This document shows positions 36,101 to 50,800 of a stretch of DNA of 64,000 nt, piece after piece. The notes below the pieces were generated by a model. The model had not been told where the DNA came from. It did no database searches and saw only the letters and a list, made by a program, of their open reading frames with translations. The DNA comes from Plutella xylostella (Eukaryota; Arthropoda; Insecta; Lepidoptera; Plutellidae). The stretch lies in assembly GCF_932276165.1 (NCBI RefSeq), contig NC_063986.1:11358501-11422500 (forward strand), given 5' to 3'. The translations under genes and the position numbers were made by a program. Position 1 is the first letter of the stretch; each line of letters begins with the position of its first letter.

Positions 36101-38868
36101 TGGTTTCACTCATCTCCCCGACTACGAACCCTACAACAGCATTACTCAGACACTTTAGGGCGCTGGCGTCGCTCTTGAAGGTAAGAAAGCCGTAGTTGGA
36201 TTGCCACGGGGCCGAATTACCTCCTGTGTCATCTTCTTACGGTTTAGCTTAGCGAGTGAGCTACAGTGCCATCTGTCGGTAGGATCTATACCTTGGCTTG
36301 TAAATATAGGCGTGTGTCTAGTATATGTAGCAATACTCACAGCATTGTTCAGACAATCTTATGCGCCCACAGCATCACTCAGACACTCTTAGGCGCTGAA
36401 ATCGCTCTTGAAAATAAGAAAGCCGTAGTTGGGTTGCCACGGGGCCGAATTACCTCCAGAGTCATCCCGTTTCGGTATATATCAAAATTCTGTAGAAAGC
36501 AATACTCACAGCATTGTTGAGACAGTCCTACGCTCTCACAGCATTACTCACTTTAGGGCGCTGGCGTCGCTCTTTAAGGTGACAAAGCCGTAGTTAGGGT
36601 GCCACAGAGCCGAATTACCTCCTAAGTCGCCCTCTTTCGGTTTATTTAGCAAAAATCAATACTCACAACATTATTCAGGCACTCCTGCGCACTGGCCTCG
36701 CTCTCGAAGGTGAGGAACCCGTAGTTGGGGTGCCTCGGGCCGTGCGGCGCGGCCGGCTTGCTGTGCACGCGCAGCTCCGCCACGGGGCCGAAGCGAGTCA
36801 AGATACAGAGCCATCTGTCGGCGGGATCTATACCTTGGCTTGTCAGTATACGTGTGTCTAGGATTTGTAGCAATACTCACAGCATTATTGAGACAGTCTT
36901 ACGCGCTCACAGCATTTCTCAGACACTTTAGGGTGCTGGCATCGCTCTTGAAGGTTAGAAAGCCGTATTTGGATTGCCACGGGGCCGAATTACCTCCAGA
37001 GTCACCCTCTTTCGGTTTATTTAGCAAAAAGCAATACTCACAACATTATTCAGACACTCCTGCGCACTGGCCTCGCTCTCGAAGGTGAGGAACCCGTAGT
37101 TGGGGTGCCTCGGGCCGTGCGGCGCGGCCGGCTTGCTGTGCACGCGCAGCTCCGCCACGGGGCCGAAGCGCGAGAACAGCGCGCGGAGAGCCTCCTCCGT
37201 GGCCGAGTGCGGCAGGTTGCCCAGGAACAGCTGCTGCGAGTCCGGGTAGCGGCGGACGCCTTCCGCTGGGGAGTAAAATGGTAATAAGAATCAATTATAT
37301 ACACCTCACAATACAAAAATCATGGCGGTTTATCTTTTTATAGCTTAAAATTCCTTAGAGCATCCGTCATTTCATCACATTAGGCCGTCCTCTCTTGGCT
37401 TACGCCCATGAGATACGGAATAAACCTTAAAAAGTAGGAGGAAAATCAAATAAATAATAATAAGTAAAGGACATCTCACAGACGGCCATTCCACCCAAGC
37501 TAGGCAGAGCCTGTAATACGGGACATTCGGCATAGCATTAAGGTTCACTAACCACTTCACCATTTGGTCGTCGTGTATGTACCTATATATTATATTTTAT
37601 AAAGTAGATTAGTACATATTTACACACGCATTATTCAACATTGGGTAGCAAGTACGGGCAATGTCCTAGTATATAAATATTATATTCTATTCTGTATCTC
37701 CCAGTCCCAGTCTCATGTGTCGTTGGTGGTACGCTAGCAGGTATAGTATATCAGTAATGGTGGTATAGTTACCGGGCGGCGGCGGCGCGTCGCGGGCGTC
37801 GCGGGGCGGGCGCGGGGGGCGCGGGCGCGGCTCGTGCGACACCGGCGCGGCTGGCGGGGGCGCTTGCTGCTGCAGAAGATAAGATAAAACTTTATTTGCT
37901 AATAAAACACACGGTTTAAACGTCTTATATTGTGTTTTTATTTGTGCAATAAGAATTTGTAATAATAATCCCAGACAGTGAAGACAAATTAGCACATTAT
38001 ATAAGTATAACATTTAATACATTGATTATAAATCATATAACATATTGTATGATTTTATATTATTTTGATGATAATAAATTAATTAACCGTTGCATAGATT
38101 ATTTACTAATGTTTTATTGTCTGTAAACTATTGTTTGTTTTTAACCGACTTCAAAACTAGGAGGAGATTCTCAATTAGTCTTTCAGTTTCAATACATGTA
38201 ATAAATTTGTATGTGTTACCTGTGGCGGCGACTGGCGCTGCGGCGGCGGCGCGGCGCCCCCGGACTTGAGCAGGTTGGCGTAGGTCTTGGGCTCCGGAGC
38301 GGCGGGCGGGGCCGCGGGGGCTGCCACCACTGCACACAACACGTAAGTTATATATACCTTACAGGGTTTTGCAAAAAGGGCAGGTATACTGACTGAGTAT
38401 GAAAATCCTAAAAACTAAATAGGTAAAACTTTGAACAATTTTCGTTCAACGACTGTCGAAAATTCCTTGTGATGCTGTTGTATGCATCACTACTCAAGCA
38501 ATAATAAGGAATAAGGAATGATAGGCCAGACGTCGATAAATGCGCGTTTAACCAATCACAGCGCCGTATTTATGGCCAATCCGATATAGTGACGTTTATC
38601 TACTTCAATAACGAACTAGTGCAGCGGCAGCAGGTCTACCATAGCATGAAGCTTAGCTACAACCCGTCTTTCAGCTCTCTTCATTTTTTCATTTTACTAT
38701 TATTTTGTGTTGTATCTGCGTGCATCCAATTCAGTCAACCAAAGGCAGCTTATAATTATTATTATTAAATATTAGACAGAGATCGCCTGTTGGTTTTTTT
38801 TTTCTTCAAAAACTGCGTGTTCTTTTTATTTATATCTGTCTGTACCTGTCTGCGTCGGCTCGGGCTGC

Positions 38869-38899
<31 letters not shown>

Positions 38900-41800
38900 G
38901 CTCGGGCTCGGCGGGCGGCGGCGACGGGGCTTCAGGCGGGGAGATTGTGGCCGCTGGAATATATAATGATACATAAGTAGTTTGTTAAAGAAAAAGATGA
39001 AATCTCCAAGGTAGTCTGGAAGAAATTTGTCTTAGTAATAAGTCCGCCTATACCTTTTTTCACGAGGAAAGACAGCTGATACAAGCAAAAACTTCCCTTA
39101 TTCGAATGTAATAAGGGTCCTGTCAGATGTCTTTCCCCGTGAAACAAGGTATAAGATGTGCATGTGATGTTGCATTTCCTTTTGTAGTTTCTGTTTGTGT
39201 GCAATAAAGGATTAATTATCTATCTATACACTTTATTGCACACATACCTTCATATAACAGGAAATAAATAGCACATTCGGCAGCCTTATTAATAAAAGTA
39301 ATATGTTCGTGACAACCACCACATAGGTATGTGCCGCATTATGGTGTAAAACAAGTGATTTATAAACTGACTTTCAAATTTTCTATTGACTCAACTTGCA
39401 GTAGAAGCGTAGGTGGAACCTATACTACCTACTTACTAAGAGAATAAAATATGCTTTTACTGCGTTCCCTTTGAAAAGCAATAACATGTATTGGCGTTAA
39501 GTGCCACAAACCCACCTTGCATAGCAGCCACAACAGCGCGTTCATCCGGCACGGGCGCGGGGTGTCCGTTGAGCGCGGGCGCGGCGGGCGGCGGCGGCGG
39601 CGCGGGGAAGGGCGCCGGGGGGAAGGCGGCTGGCTGCGGGGGGGGCGGGTAGTAGCCGCCGCCCTCCTCCTCCGAGCCGTCCGAGCGAGCCGACCCGGAG
39701 CCCGAGTCGTCAGAGAATACTATGTCCTGGGGAGAGGAGGTTTGGTTAGGCTACAGATGTTATTCGGTGCCCTACGTAGGATTTAAGATTGAAATAGCAA
39801 TGAGTATGAGCGAGAAGTTGAAGCATTGGCACCATGCGATATGCCACTCGGCTGCGAAATCACTTTAATCATTCGTCACCAAACGCAGCCATTTTGTTCT
39901 ATCCTTTTCTTAGCGTTATCGGTGACAGCCTGTGAATATTGTCTACCGCCGCCGCGCCGTCGTCGGGATGTGACTGAGAGGGAAATTATTTCCAGCTGAG
40001 TTTCTGGCCCTTGAAGCTCGGGTGACGTGCGTGCGGTGGACACATGGCCACACATTAAATGTAAATCAGCATCATCTTGTTCTTGGTGACGTCCAGGCAA
40101 CGTTGGTAGTAGAAAAACGACCTCAGAGAAAGGATAGCCAATTAGTCGACTCGGAGTGGTTAGAGTACGCGGTATGGTAGACGTCACTCGGAAAGCCTGC
40201 GTGTTATCCCTCTCTTCTCTAACTACAATTGCATGTCACACTAACCTGGTAGCGGAAGATGTCGTTGTGCACATAGTACTTCTTGGGCGACTGCGCGGCC
40301 AGCACGAAGGTCTGCGTGAAGCGCCGCATCGGCGCGCCGCCGTTGGACAGCTCGCCCGTCACCTGTACCACCACGCCGCTGCCTAGCGTCGCTTGCGAGT
40401 CCACCTGACAGGGAGAAGAATAGAATAGAATATAACTTTATTGAACGCCACATAAATCAGACACAGAAAAAATACTTATAGACTAAGACTTATGTACAAA
40501 GGCGGCCTTATCGCTGAGAGCGATTTCTTACAGGCAACCGGAAACAAAGTAACAAATTAGAGGGTATTAGTATTTGTCCGGTTGTTGTTGAGAGTCGTGG
40601 TGGTGTAAAGGATAAAGTGTAGGCTTGTAACGTTTTGCCCTACCTCCAGCCTACTTAACTCCTACCTAATGGATTTACTAGAAGATATTTGAAACTACAA
40701 CTTACTATTAACACTGGTTATCTACACTGGATTCTTCCCACAATGAAACAATACTTTTATCAAAGATCTTCGAAAACCGCCAGAAGGAAGCTCAAGATTC
40801 AACTGAAAGACTAGAAGGGAAAACAACCTAACAAATAAACTGAAGACTTAAAAGTGAAACAAATACTACTTTAGCTTGGCCATGAAACATCCAGGGATCC
40901 CCTACGTTGTGTAGTGTAACCCAATAAACGAAAGCTAATGAATTTAATAAAACTATGAACGTGAATTGATTACAACCTTCCTAACTACCTGCCTAAAATT
41001 ATTGATCTATACTTACTACAACTTTTATTTGTATGATAACTACATATTTACAGGTAAGTGCTATTAGTGAATTTCAATTTACATAAAGGTAAAAATAATG
41101 TAGTTTTTTTTTTTGTGTTGGTTTAAAAGGCAAGCCCCTCCATACGCTTTGTAGGCCTTGATCACTACACTCGATTGAATCAATATATAAGACTCAAAAT
41201 AGATAAATAAGTAATAGCAAATATTCAATCGAAGCCTTCGTGGGACACAACCATGGACTTGGACATCCCTCCACCAACAATCACTTCCCTTGCTCCTAAC
41301 CTTATATATTTACATGTTTTATTTTTATTTCATGTAAATAAATCAACATGAATACATGTTGTCAAAGCTAAAGGGGACATATTTATAATCATAAACAAAC
41401 TGAATATTAGAATAATCCAATGATTTATAGTATAGTAACTATGTAAGCATGAATTTCATAATAGATAAGTAGGTACTTGACAAATACATGACTCTAATTA
41501 ATAGCCAAGTGGGAAGTGATTTATTCTTTTAAATTACTTAATTGAAAGGTTAATTATTATGAAATAGTTAATATTCTTTGATCTTATTGGAATATAACCA
41601 GTAAAGTTGTAGTAAATATATAAGATAACAAAATATCCTAGTTTTATTTATTTACATAAGAATATAAAGCCTTATAAGGAAACAAATACTTCCACAAGTT
41701 AGAATTTACACAACTTTCTGAAATGTGTTAATTGTGACTGAAATCTGATCATACTTCAAGTTATTTGTATTCATTGAGCGATTATAGAACCAGAAATGAT

Positions 41801-44800
41801 TTGATTTAAGTATCTAGAACCCTTATTTGTGGTATCTTGACACTTATTAGAGTAAATTTCTCCGTTAATCAATTCTACCCCCAATCTGATACAAAAGCTT
41901 ATTGTACTCAAAATCAAAATAAACTCTTCTGTAATATTAATATGGATTATTGTGATACAATAAACCAAAATAAGTTAGATAGACCATAGATTCTTTAAGT
42001 AGAAGTATTTGTTTACTTAATGAAAAATCAATAATTTAGACAAAGAACTATAGGACAAATTTGAGGTTATGTGAAATTATTTTATCTGATAAAATTATTA
42101 AGTACTTTTGAAGTGATATTTATTGTAAGATATTATTTAGTTTATTATTTATGATGAAGTAACTACTTTCCCCACCCTAACCATGAAGTTACCTGCCTAT
42201 TTGTGTCTAACCAGAAGGCCCTATTCTAATCTAAAATGTGTTAATTCAAAACTAGGGAATCAATCCCACATTTACATTTAATTGTGTGGTGTGTAATGTG
42301 TAGGTTTTCTCCGGGTGATTGGAGTGCACCTTGCCTAGCTAGCTAAATACTGAATGAGCGGGGTAGGTGACCCCTAGTGTACCTAAGCCCTATACCTGTG
42401 TGATGGAAATTGCAACCGTGGGTTAACGGTATGGCACCCGGGCGACTTGCAATCTCCGAGTGTGTGTTATAAGTATATAAATATATATGTGATAAAGATC
42501 AAGTAATAGTCCAGATTTTTAAATCAAAGATCTATTCTTGAGGAGTGTATCCCTTCACGTTCTAGCAAAAGAGGGACCCTGGTTACTCCATAGCCAGGCC
42601 TAACTAACACTACCCGGGGGCCCTAAAACAAGACTTGGTTGAACGACACCGTTAGGTATCCGTCTTGCCACCTTACCATGAAGGATTTAGACTCTAGAGT
42701 ACACGTTCCCCCAAAAAGCTAAAGATCTAGTCGAAAGCCTTGGCAATCTAAAGATCTAATTAATAAAGTTTCCAAATTACGACAGTGCCAATCACTAAGG
42801 GATGTCCTTGCCATATACATTTACATATATGGACGAAAGCGCTTTCCCAAAGCAATACCACCATCGTACGTTGAGAACTAACAATAAACAAAATAAAAAC
42901 TAAACCAACGCGGAAAAATCCCAACGTGTACCCGATCACAAGAAAATTACTAATGGCCGCCGCCGCCTCTCGCATTCCCTTTTATACCTTCCTACTAGTC
43001 CTGTAAAACAAAATGGCGGAAGCCCGGAGCAGGGCCGGAGCAGCGCCGGAGCAGGGCCGGAGCAGCGCCGGAGCAGGGCCGGCGCAGGGCCTACGCAGGG
43101 ACGGTGCAGGGTCTACGCACGGTCGGCGCAGGATCTACGCAGGGGCGGTGCAGGATCTACGCAGGGGCGGTGCAGGGTCTACGCAGGATCGGTTCAGGGT
43201 CGGTTCATGAAGTTAGCCGACTCCCTAAACAATTTCATAGACTACCTTTCACAGCAAAAATCTTTTTGAGAAATAAATGTCTTAAACCGTAAAATCCCTC
43301 GGGAAAACCCTTCCTAGCGCAACAAACCCTACGGGAGCCTTCTAACATAGTTTAAATTCATTATTTGCGGAATCATTAATGTTTCGGCATTGATGGAACA
43401 TTACATTCAACCCCTTATATTTTTGTAGTATCGCAAGTATATTATAATTAAGATATGGAAAAAATATACACAATAATATACACTACCCATTTTCGCAAAT
43501 ATCAAATTCATTGAATTTAAACGATGAAAAGTTAGTAAAAGGAAATTCCGATTATCACCTCAATATGTCTGTGTGTATGTGTGTAAAATGACTCAGATGA
43601 TTAGCCAACAAGATCCCCAGAAATTATCAAAAATCATCGACCATCCCATTTATTATTTATTATTTACATAACTATTGATCGAATACTTAGTAGATTATTC
43701 ATGCTCCAATAAACCGGGAACAAGGGGATACCCTGTCGATCAGAAGGATCCAATGCTAAATGAGAAACCACAGAACCTTAAATTTATTTTTAAGAATTTT
43801 GTAGCATCTTTAACACGCCCTCTTAGAGCACGAACTCTCCCACGCCCTATGTTTTCGACGATGCATCATCAATAGAAATTAATAAAGTTCAAGTCTCATT
43901 CTAACAATCCCCAGGAACAATGTCCACCAATCTCCGAGCTTGATGTAGAGTGTAGAATTATCAAGTATCATTTTACCAAAACTAGAAAGAGAATTATTAT
44001 TGTGAACCATTATTGCATTCATGTTTACAACTGATTCACAACTTTTCAGTCCCCTTCCAATTCAGCAAAATGACAAAATTTGTGTTGAAAATATATTTTT
44101 TTTTCTTTAAGTAAGTAGGTTGAGTATAGAATATTATGAAGATACTGTACATACAACAGTATAATTTGACTATGCTGTCCTAACCTAACACCAAAATCTT
44201 CATAAATATTCTCTTTTGTATAGTGTCGTGTCATTAAGGTGAAATCGGAATCTTTCCTTCAGTGTAGGAGAACAGCCATGATATTTTACTAAAGCCACTT
44301 TCACTTAACTATATGTTTGTAGGTATTATTTTTTTCAATACATAGTTTCTTAGATATTCAATTCACCACAACTCTCATCCTCTTTCTCTGATTCACGCCA
44401 CTCTAATAAACATCAAGGCCTTCTTCCTCCCCACTGATTAAATCAATAAAATATCATGTATCTAATTATTAATTTTCTTTTCTATCATTTACCTACCTAA
44501 ATTGAAAAGAAAATACATCTAGTTTATTTACACTTCGATCAGAATGTGTTTTTGGTGTAAAGTGTATTTGTTTTCCGTCATGATCAACTTTTGTTATGTA
44601 GATATTTTTCTAAAGCAAATTGTTTCAAAGTAATTGTATTTTTTTGTGTAAAGTGTAGTGTGTCGTGTGGAGTCTGTAAAAGGTACTTTGTAAAAACATC
44701 TATAGCCTGTATAGACGTCTCATGTGTTAATGCGTGCATAGCTAACTTCAATAATAAATCGACTAAAGCGTTTGTACCACGTTTGTGCCCGAGTAGAACC

Positions 44801-47800
44801 GCCTTTCTTCGCCAATTTACTACAAAAGCAAGACTAAGAGTGTATGGTGTGTAAATTACTTGAACCAATTTGCACACTACTAACTGACGGTCCGATACCC
44901 ATATTGCAGGCTCTGCCTAATTTAGGGTCGGATGGTCGAGTGTGAGGTGTCCCCACATATTATTAAGTTAGTAGTTTTTAAATGAAGTTAACTATTTATT
45001 ATACAAATCTTTTTTTTCTTTCAAGATTTTACTCAGTATTATTTTTTTTAATTTTTATTAAAATACTTTTACATAAGTAGCAATAATTCTTGTATCTACA
45101 TTAGTTGATCATTTGGAAAATATTAGTGAAATAAAGGTAACTTTTGGAATAAATTTATTATTTAGCTAAATAAGTACCTATATAATAGGTAACTACTCAA
45201 TCAAGTTTTACAGAAACAATATACCAAAGTTTCCCTTATAAATGTGTGTGTGTGTGTGTCTGAACGAAGTATCAATAAACCCTTCATTTCCCAGTTGTAT
45301 TTGTCATGATTATAAATCGCACTCAATATTAAATAAGTAAAACTTCATTCTTCATCATCCTTTAATCAACTATGTATGACCTGATCAGGTACCTTTAACA
45401 TTATTATCATTCAGACTTGAAATGACGTTTAAAGTACTTTTCTTCCTTCCACATTCTTTGCTCTTTCAGTTTTTTCGAAACATTATAATCACGACATAAT
45501 CCCCGGGAAATGGCTATGTAAATACCCTACCCTTTTGTTTTCTCTATAAAAGAAAATTATATCAGATAAATTTTACCAAAATTAAAAGTTCCTACTCTTA
45601 TGTAACTGACAAATCCACCCCAATATTCCATCGATACCAAAACATCAAAATACCGCCATCTAGTGTTTTTTTTTACAACCTAATACGCTATTTATTTTAT
45701 CAAATAAATGTCTAACTACTATTTCTACTTCAACTATTTTCCTACCCTCCGTAACTACCTAAGTCGAAAATAATGTTACTAGGTAACTAAAAATATTTCT
45801 GAGATATTACAACTCTCCTTCACAACCCCTATTTGAAAAACACGGTCTCCATTATCCTTATTCTAGGCTGTTTGTGTAAATGTGCCTTACCTGTCTAACT
45901 GTCAAATTTATAAAAAACTAAACTGTCAATGTCAAACTGACATAACCTTGATAACCTTACTCTTTTTTTTTTTTTTCGGCACCAAACAAAACAAAAACAT
46001 GCGTTGTGTTCTACAATATTGATCGCATGAAGAAATCTAAAGATTACCCGATTAAACTAACGAACTCTTAAATAATGAATGAATCTAATAGGTAAGTGTC
46101 ATTATTCTATCGAATACCCTGTATGAATGCTATTAAACAAAGGCCTCATCCTCAAATTATCGTGATTCAAAATAAACAACCTCTGAATTGTTAGTTATTC
46201 ATACGTACAATAGCTCTGTTTTACGGATCTTGTGTTTATAATAGATCTATTGTTATAAAAATCTAATTCAGTTAATTATCCCCCATACAGTTTTGAATGA
46301 ATACTGACAAGACTAACCAACATATTTTAACTTATTGTCAACCCCTCACCTTTTAAATAAGTATCCTAATCATTTACTCTTCAACTCCTACATTTCCGTA
46401 ATTTTATTTGAATTATGCCTAAAGAATTATTTGTTTTATTTCAGGACCAAACATAATAATGCAAAACCAACAACACTCCTTGTTGAACTTGAACCCATGA
46501 TAAACCACTGATCAAACCATCCACTGTGACAAAACATTCACAATGCCTCACTATTTATAGACCAAAGTTACTATTCTTCAATAAGTAAGTACCTATTTCT
46601 TTTCTACATATTGTAATACATTTTTTATTTATACTTCCTGTACTTACATAGATTTTGTTAGACTGTTATGAAAATCATAACCCTGTAGATCCAAAATTGA
46701 TTACCTATCATAAAACCATTCCCTAAATGTATTATCCTATTAGTCTACTTAAGTTATAATGAACTAAATAGTCTTTTCATGTATTAATTGCTATAATTAT
46801 GTAAATCCTCATAATACCTAACTTTTTTAATTAAATTTTATTCTTCTTTTCAGGATATGACATACTGTTTGAATGCTGATGATGATGATGATGTTCTATA
46901 TTTGACAACTAAACTCTGAGACTATACATATACTATGAAGTAAACATCCTGACTCAGGTGAAGAAGCGGATTGCAACGGCACACAAAATAGGAACAACTA
47001 AACTACCCACATAATTCTTAACTTACAAAGAATATATTGATACTAAATGAGGTCCTAGTCTACTTTACCTGGTCTAACACTTTATCAACAACAGTAACTT
47101 GCTTTACATTAATTGTTTTCTAAATTTATTGTTATGTCTGACCGCTATCCTTTCATCATATATTTCTTTAATTTTTTTTTCAAATGAGATTATTGTTATA
47201 TTTTCTTTTCTTTATTAACTGTAACTCATACTTGTATTTGTTTAATAAAATGTCTGATAATATCTGCTACTAATTGGCTCTCTGGAATCTGATAATTAGA
47301 CATTTGGGCTTTTCCAGTTACTCTAAGTTAGGATGATAGCATAGATAGTGTTACAGTTCTATCCCAACTCCTATGATCAATGTTGTATAATATATTATCT
47401 ACTCTTTCAAACATTCAAGTATAGTAATTTAAGAGCCTAGTTTTTAAGCACCTACCACCTATGACAAGCAAAGATCCGACCCAGAAGCACAAACAACCAC
47501 ATCAACAAACTAAAGAACCCGCACAACAAAACTCATACAATCAATACCAAACCGAACCAACCCAGCCAAAAGGATAATTAATAATTATAGACTAGTTGCT
47601 ATAACTACCGATTCCCCCCCAACCAGGCCAGTCCAGCCCAGCAATAACCATACAAGCTCTGCCACGCAAACTCCTCGATCCACCGACGCAGCCGATCGCA
47701 CCTCCAGACCAAAATCCCCACCCCTCATCTACCTCAGCCAGAATTTCTTTATCTATTCTAATCATTTCAGGTTGTTCATAAGGACTAAAATGCGCTGCGT

Positions 47801-50800
47801 TTTCGTTACATTTTTTTTAAATATATTTTTTGATATTAATAAATGTTTTACTGCTTTTACCTAAAATAAGACCATATCATTATTTTACCTACAACCCCTA
47901 TTCACTAATAATTCCCTAATCAGCTACATAATCAGAGAGACCGTTCATAATGATTCAGAGCAACAATAATATGACCTACCTACAGATAAATCAGTCTTTA
48001 TACAACTATGTTTTATGTTATTCTTCTTTAAAGGTAAGTACCTATCTATTAAATTTTATAGATAATGTCCTGAATAAGAATCCATTATATTACACAACTT
48101 CTGATGATTATATCCTCTAACTCCACGACAAGCATTATGTTATACAACCCCTAATCTTTTGTAATTCTTTAACGAGCTACATAACATTACTACAACCCCT
48201 ACTTATTAAGTAAACTTTAATAAATGGAATTATTTCCATTATTCATTTCCTCATCCTAACTTTATCAACTACCTAGTATCTACCTATCTATCTTCACAAA
48301 TGCTTCCGTAATTACAAAACCTAGCCTCTTGCGCTTCCTATTAAATTTCTTTCGTTTATAAGTTCGATCACTCCACGGCAACAAATTGTGATTATATCAA
48401 GGATATAATCACTTTCCTACCACTAGTATGTAACAAATCATTACGAACAAAACACAAGAGACTTATTATAACGTTAACATACTGAGAGTATTAGTGAAAA
48501 ATTATAACTTGCAGTGATTTTCATGTAATGTAAAATAATGCACACAGCACACTGCCAAATATTATACTTGTCTGTGACGCAATAAAAGTTACTCTGTTAA
48601 AAAAAATAACCTTTTGTCTTTTATTGTTTGTGGTGCAATACTGCATAAAGTTTTTCCGACTAAAAACAAACTTTTGAAACTTTCTTCTAGCCATAACATT
48701 AAAAGAAATGCCTTTATGTGAAAACTGCCATATTGAGTAAATATTTACTTACTAATCGCAAAGGCAAACAACAAACCTGAATGTTTTTTCGAGACAAACG
48801 TAAGTTACCTATATACTATGCAAAAGAGTGTTCAATATTGTGATTCGTTTGTAAATAAGTACTATCTTAATCAAATTGGCTTGTTAAATTCCAGATAAAA
48901 GAACAGAAATCTACCTGCCTGACATCTAACATGAAGAGATGAAGCAAATTCCCTAACAGCATCTAATATCCTGGTCTCTCGGTACCAAATTGTAACGTTT
49001 TGCCCTACCTCCAGCCTACTTAACTCCTACCTAATGGATTTACTAGAAGATATTTGAAACTACAACTTACTATTAACACTGGTTATCTACACTGGATTCT
49101 TCCCACAATGAAACAATACTTTTATCAAAGATCTTCGAAAACCGCCAGAAGGAAGCTCAAGATTCAACTGAAAGACTAGAAGGGAAAACAACCTAACAAA
49201 TAAACTGAAGACTTAAAAGTGAAACAAATACTACTTTAGCTTGGCCATGAAACATCCAGGGATCCCCTACGTTGTGTAGTGTAACCCAATAAACGAAAGC
49301 TAATGAATTTAATAAAACTATGAACGTGAATTGATTACAACCTTCCTAACTACCTGCCTAAAATTATTGATCTATACTTACTACAACTTTTATTTGTATG
49401 ATAACTACATATTTACAGGTAAGTGCTATTAGTGAATTTCAATTTACATAAAGGTAAAAATAATGTAGTTTTTTTTTTTGTGTTGGTTTAAAAGGCAAGC
49501 CCCTCCATACGCTTTGTAGGCCTTGATCACTACACTCGATTGAATCAATATATAAGACTCAAAATAGATAAATAAGTAATAGCAAATATTCAATCGAAGC
49601 CTTCGTGGGACACAACCATGGACTTGGACATCCCTCCGCCAACAATCACTTCCCTTGCTCCTAACCTTATATATTTACATGTTTTATTTTTATTTCATGT
49701 AAATAAATCAACATGAATACATGTTGTCAAAGCTAAAGGGGACATATTTATAATCATAAACAAACTGAATATTAGAATAATCCAATGATTTATAGTATAG
49801 TAACTATGTAAGCATGAATTTCATAATAGATAAGTAGGTACTTGACAAATACATGACTCTAATTAATAGCCAAGTGGGAAGTGATTTATTCTTTTAAATT
49901 ACTTAATTGAAAGGTTAATTATTATGAAATAGTTAATATTCTTTGATCTTATTGGAATATAACCAGTAAAGTTGTAGTAAATATATAAGATAACAAAATA
50001 TCCTAGTTTTATTTATTTACATAAGAATATAAAGCCTTATAAGGAAACAAATACTTCCACAAGTTAGAATTTACACAACTTTCTGAAATGTGTTAATTGT
50101 GACTGAAATCTGATCATACTTCAAGTTATTTGTATTCATTGAGCGATTATAGAACCAGAAATGATTTGATTTAAGTATCTAGAACCCTTATTTGTGGTAT
50201 CTTGACACTTATTAGAGTAAATTTCTCCGTTAATCAATTCTACCCCCAATCTGATACAAAAGCTTATTGTACTCAAAATCAAAATAAACTCTTCTGTAAT
50301 ATTAATATGGATTATTGTGATACAATAAACCAAAATAAGTTAGATAGACCATAGATTCTTTAAGTAGGAGTATTTGTTTACTTAATGAAAAATCAATAAT
50401 TTAGACAAAGAACTATAGGACAAATTTGAGGTTATGTGAAATTATTTTATCTGATAAAATTATTAAGTACTTTTGAAGTGATATTTATTGTAAGATATTA
50501 TTTAGTTTATTATTTATGATGAAGTAACTACTTTCCCCACCCTAACCATGAAGTTACCTGCCTATTTGTGTCTAACCAGAAGGCCCTATTCTAATCTAAA
50601 ATGTGTTAATTCAAAACTAGGGAATCAATCCCACATTTACATTTAATTGTGTGGTGTGTAATGTGTAGGTTTTCTCCGGGTGATTGGAGTGCACCTTGCC
50701 TAGCTAGCTAAATACTGAATGAGCGGGGTAGGTGACCCCTAGTGTACCTAAGCCCTATACCTGTGTGATGGAAATTGCAGCCGTGGGTTAACGGTATGGC

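Larger units (their letters stand above)
29978..36135 (+). mobile_element. Nearly complete Ty3/gypsy retrotransposon, mdg1/412-like
   Basis: LTRs 29978-30376 (interrupted) and 36004-36135 (132 bp) are identical once the nested MITE is removed. The target duplication is ACAG (29974-29977 and 36136-36139). PBS TGGCGACCTTGCC follows the 5' LTR; a purine tract ending GGGGAAGA precedes the 3' LTR. Order: leader ORF, gag, then protease-RT-RNase H-integrase. The absence of a Gag zinc knuckle, the PBS start TGGCGACC and a 4-bp duplication suggest the mdg1/412 lineage (inference). It sits in G3BP intron 8, antisense to the gene. The identical LTRs imply a very recent insertion. Confidence 0.93.

Noticed and set aside
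43013..43292. Repeat-coded peptides in the LTR (and copies at 51378-51657)
   Set aside because: They read through GC-rich tandem repeats upstream of a TATA box on the other strand; presence in both LTRs only reflects LTR identity.
44584..44877. 97-codon ORF as a copia reverse transcriptase remnant
   Set aside because: Only a faint likeness around one segment; no catalytic motif and no neighbouring pol domains are visible.
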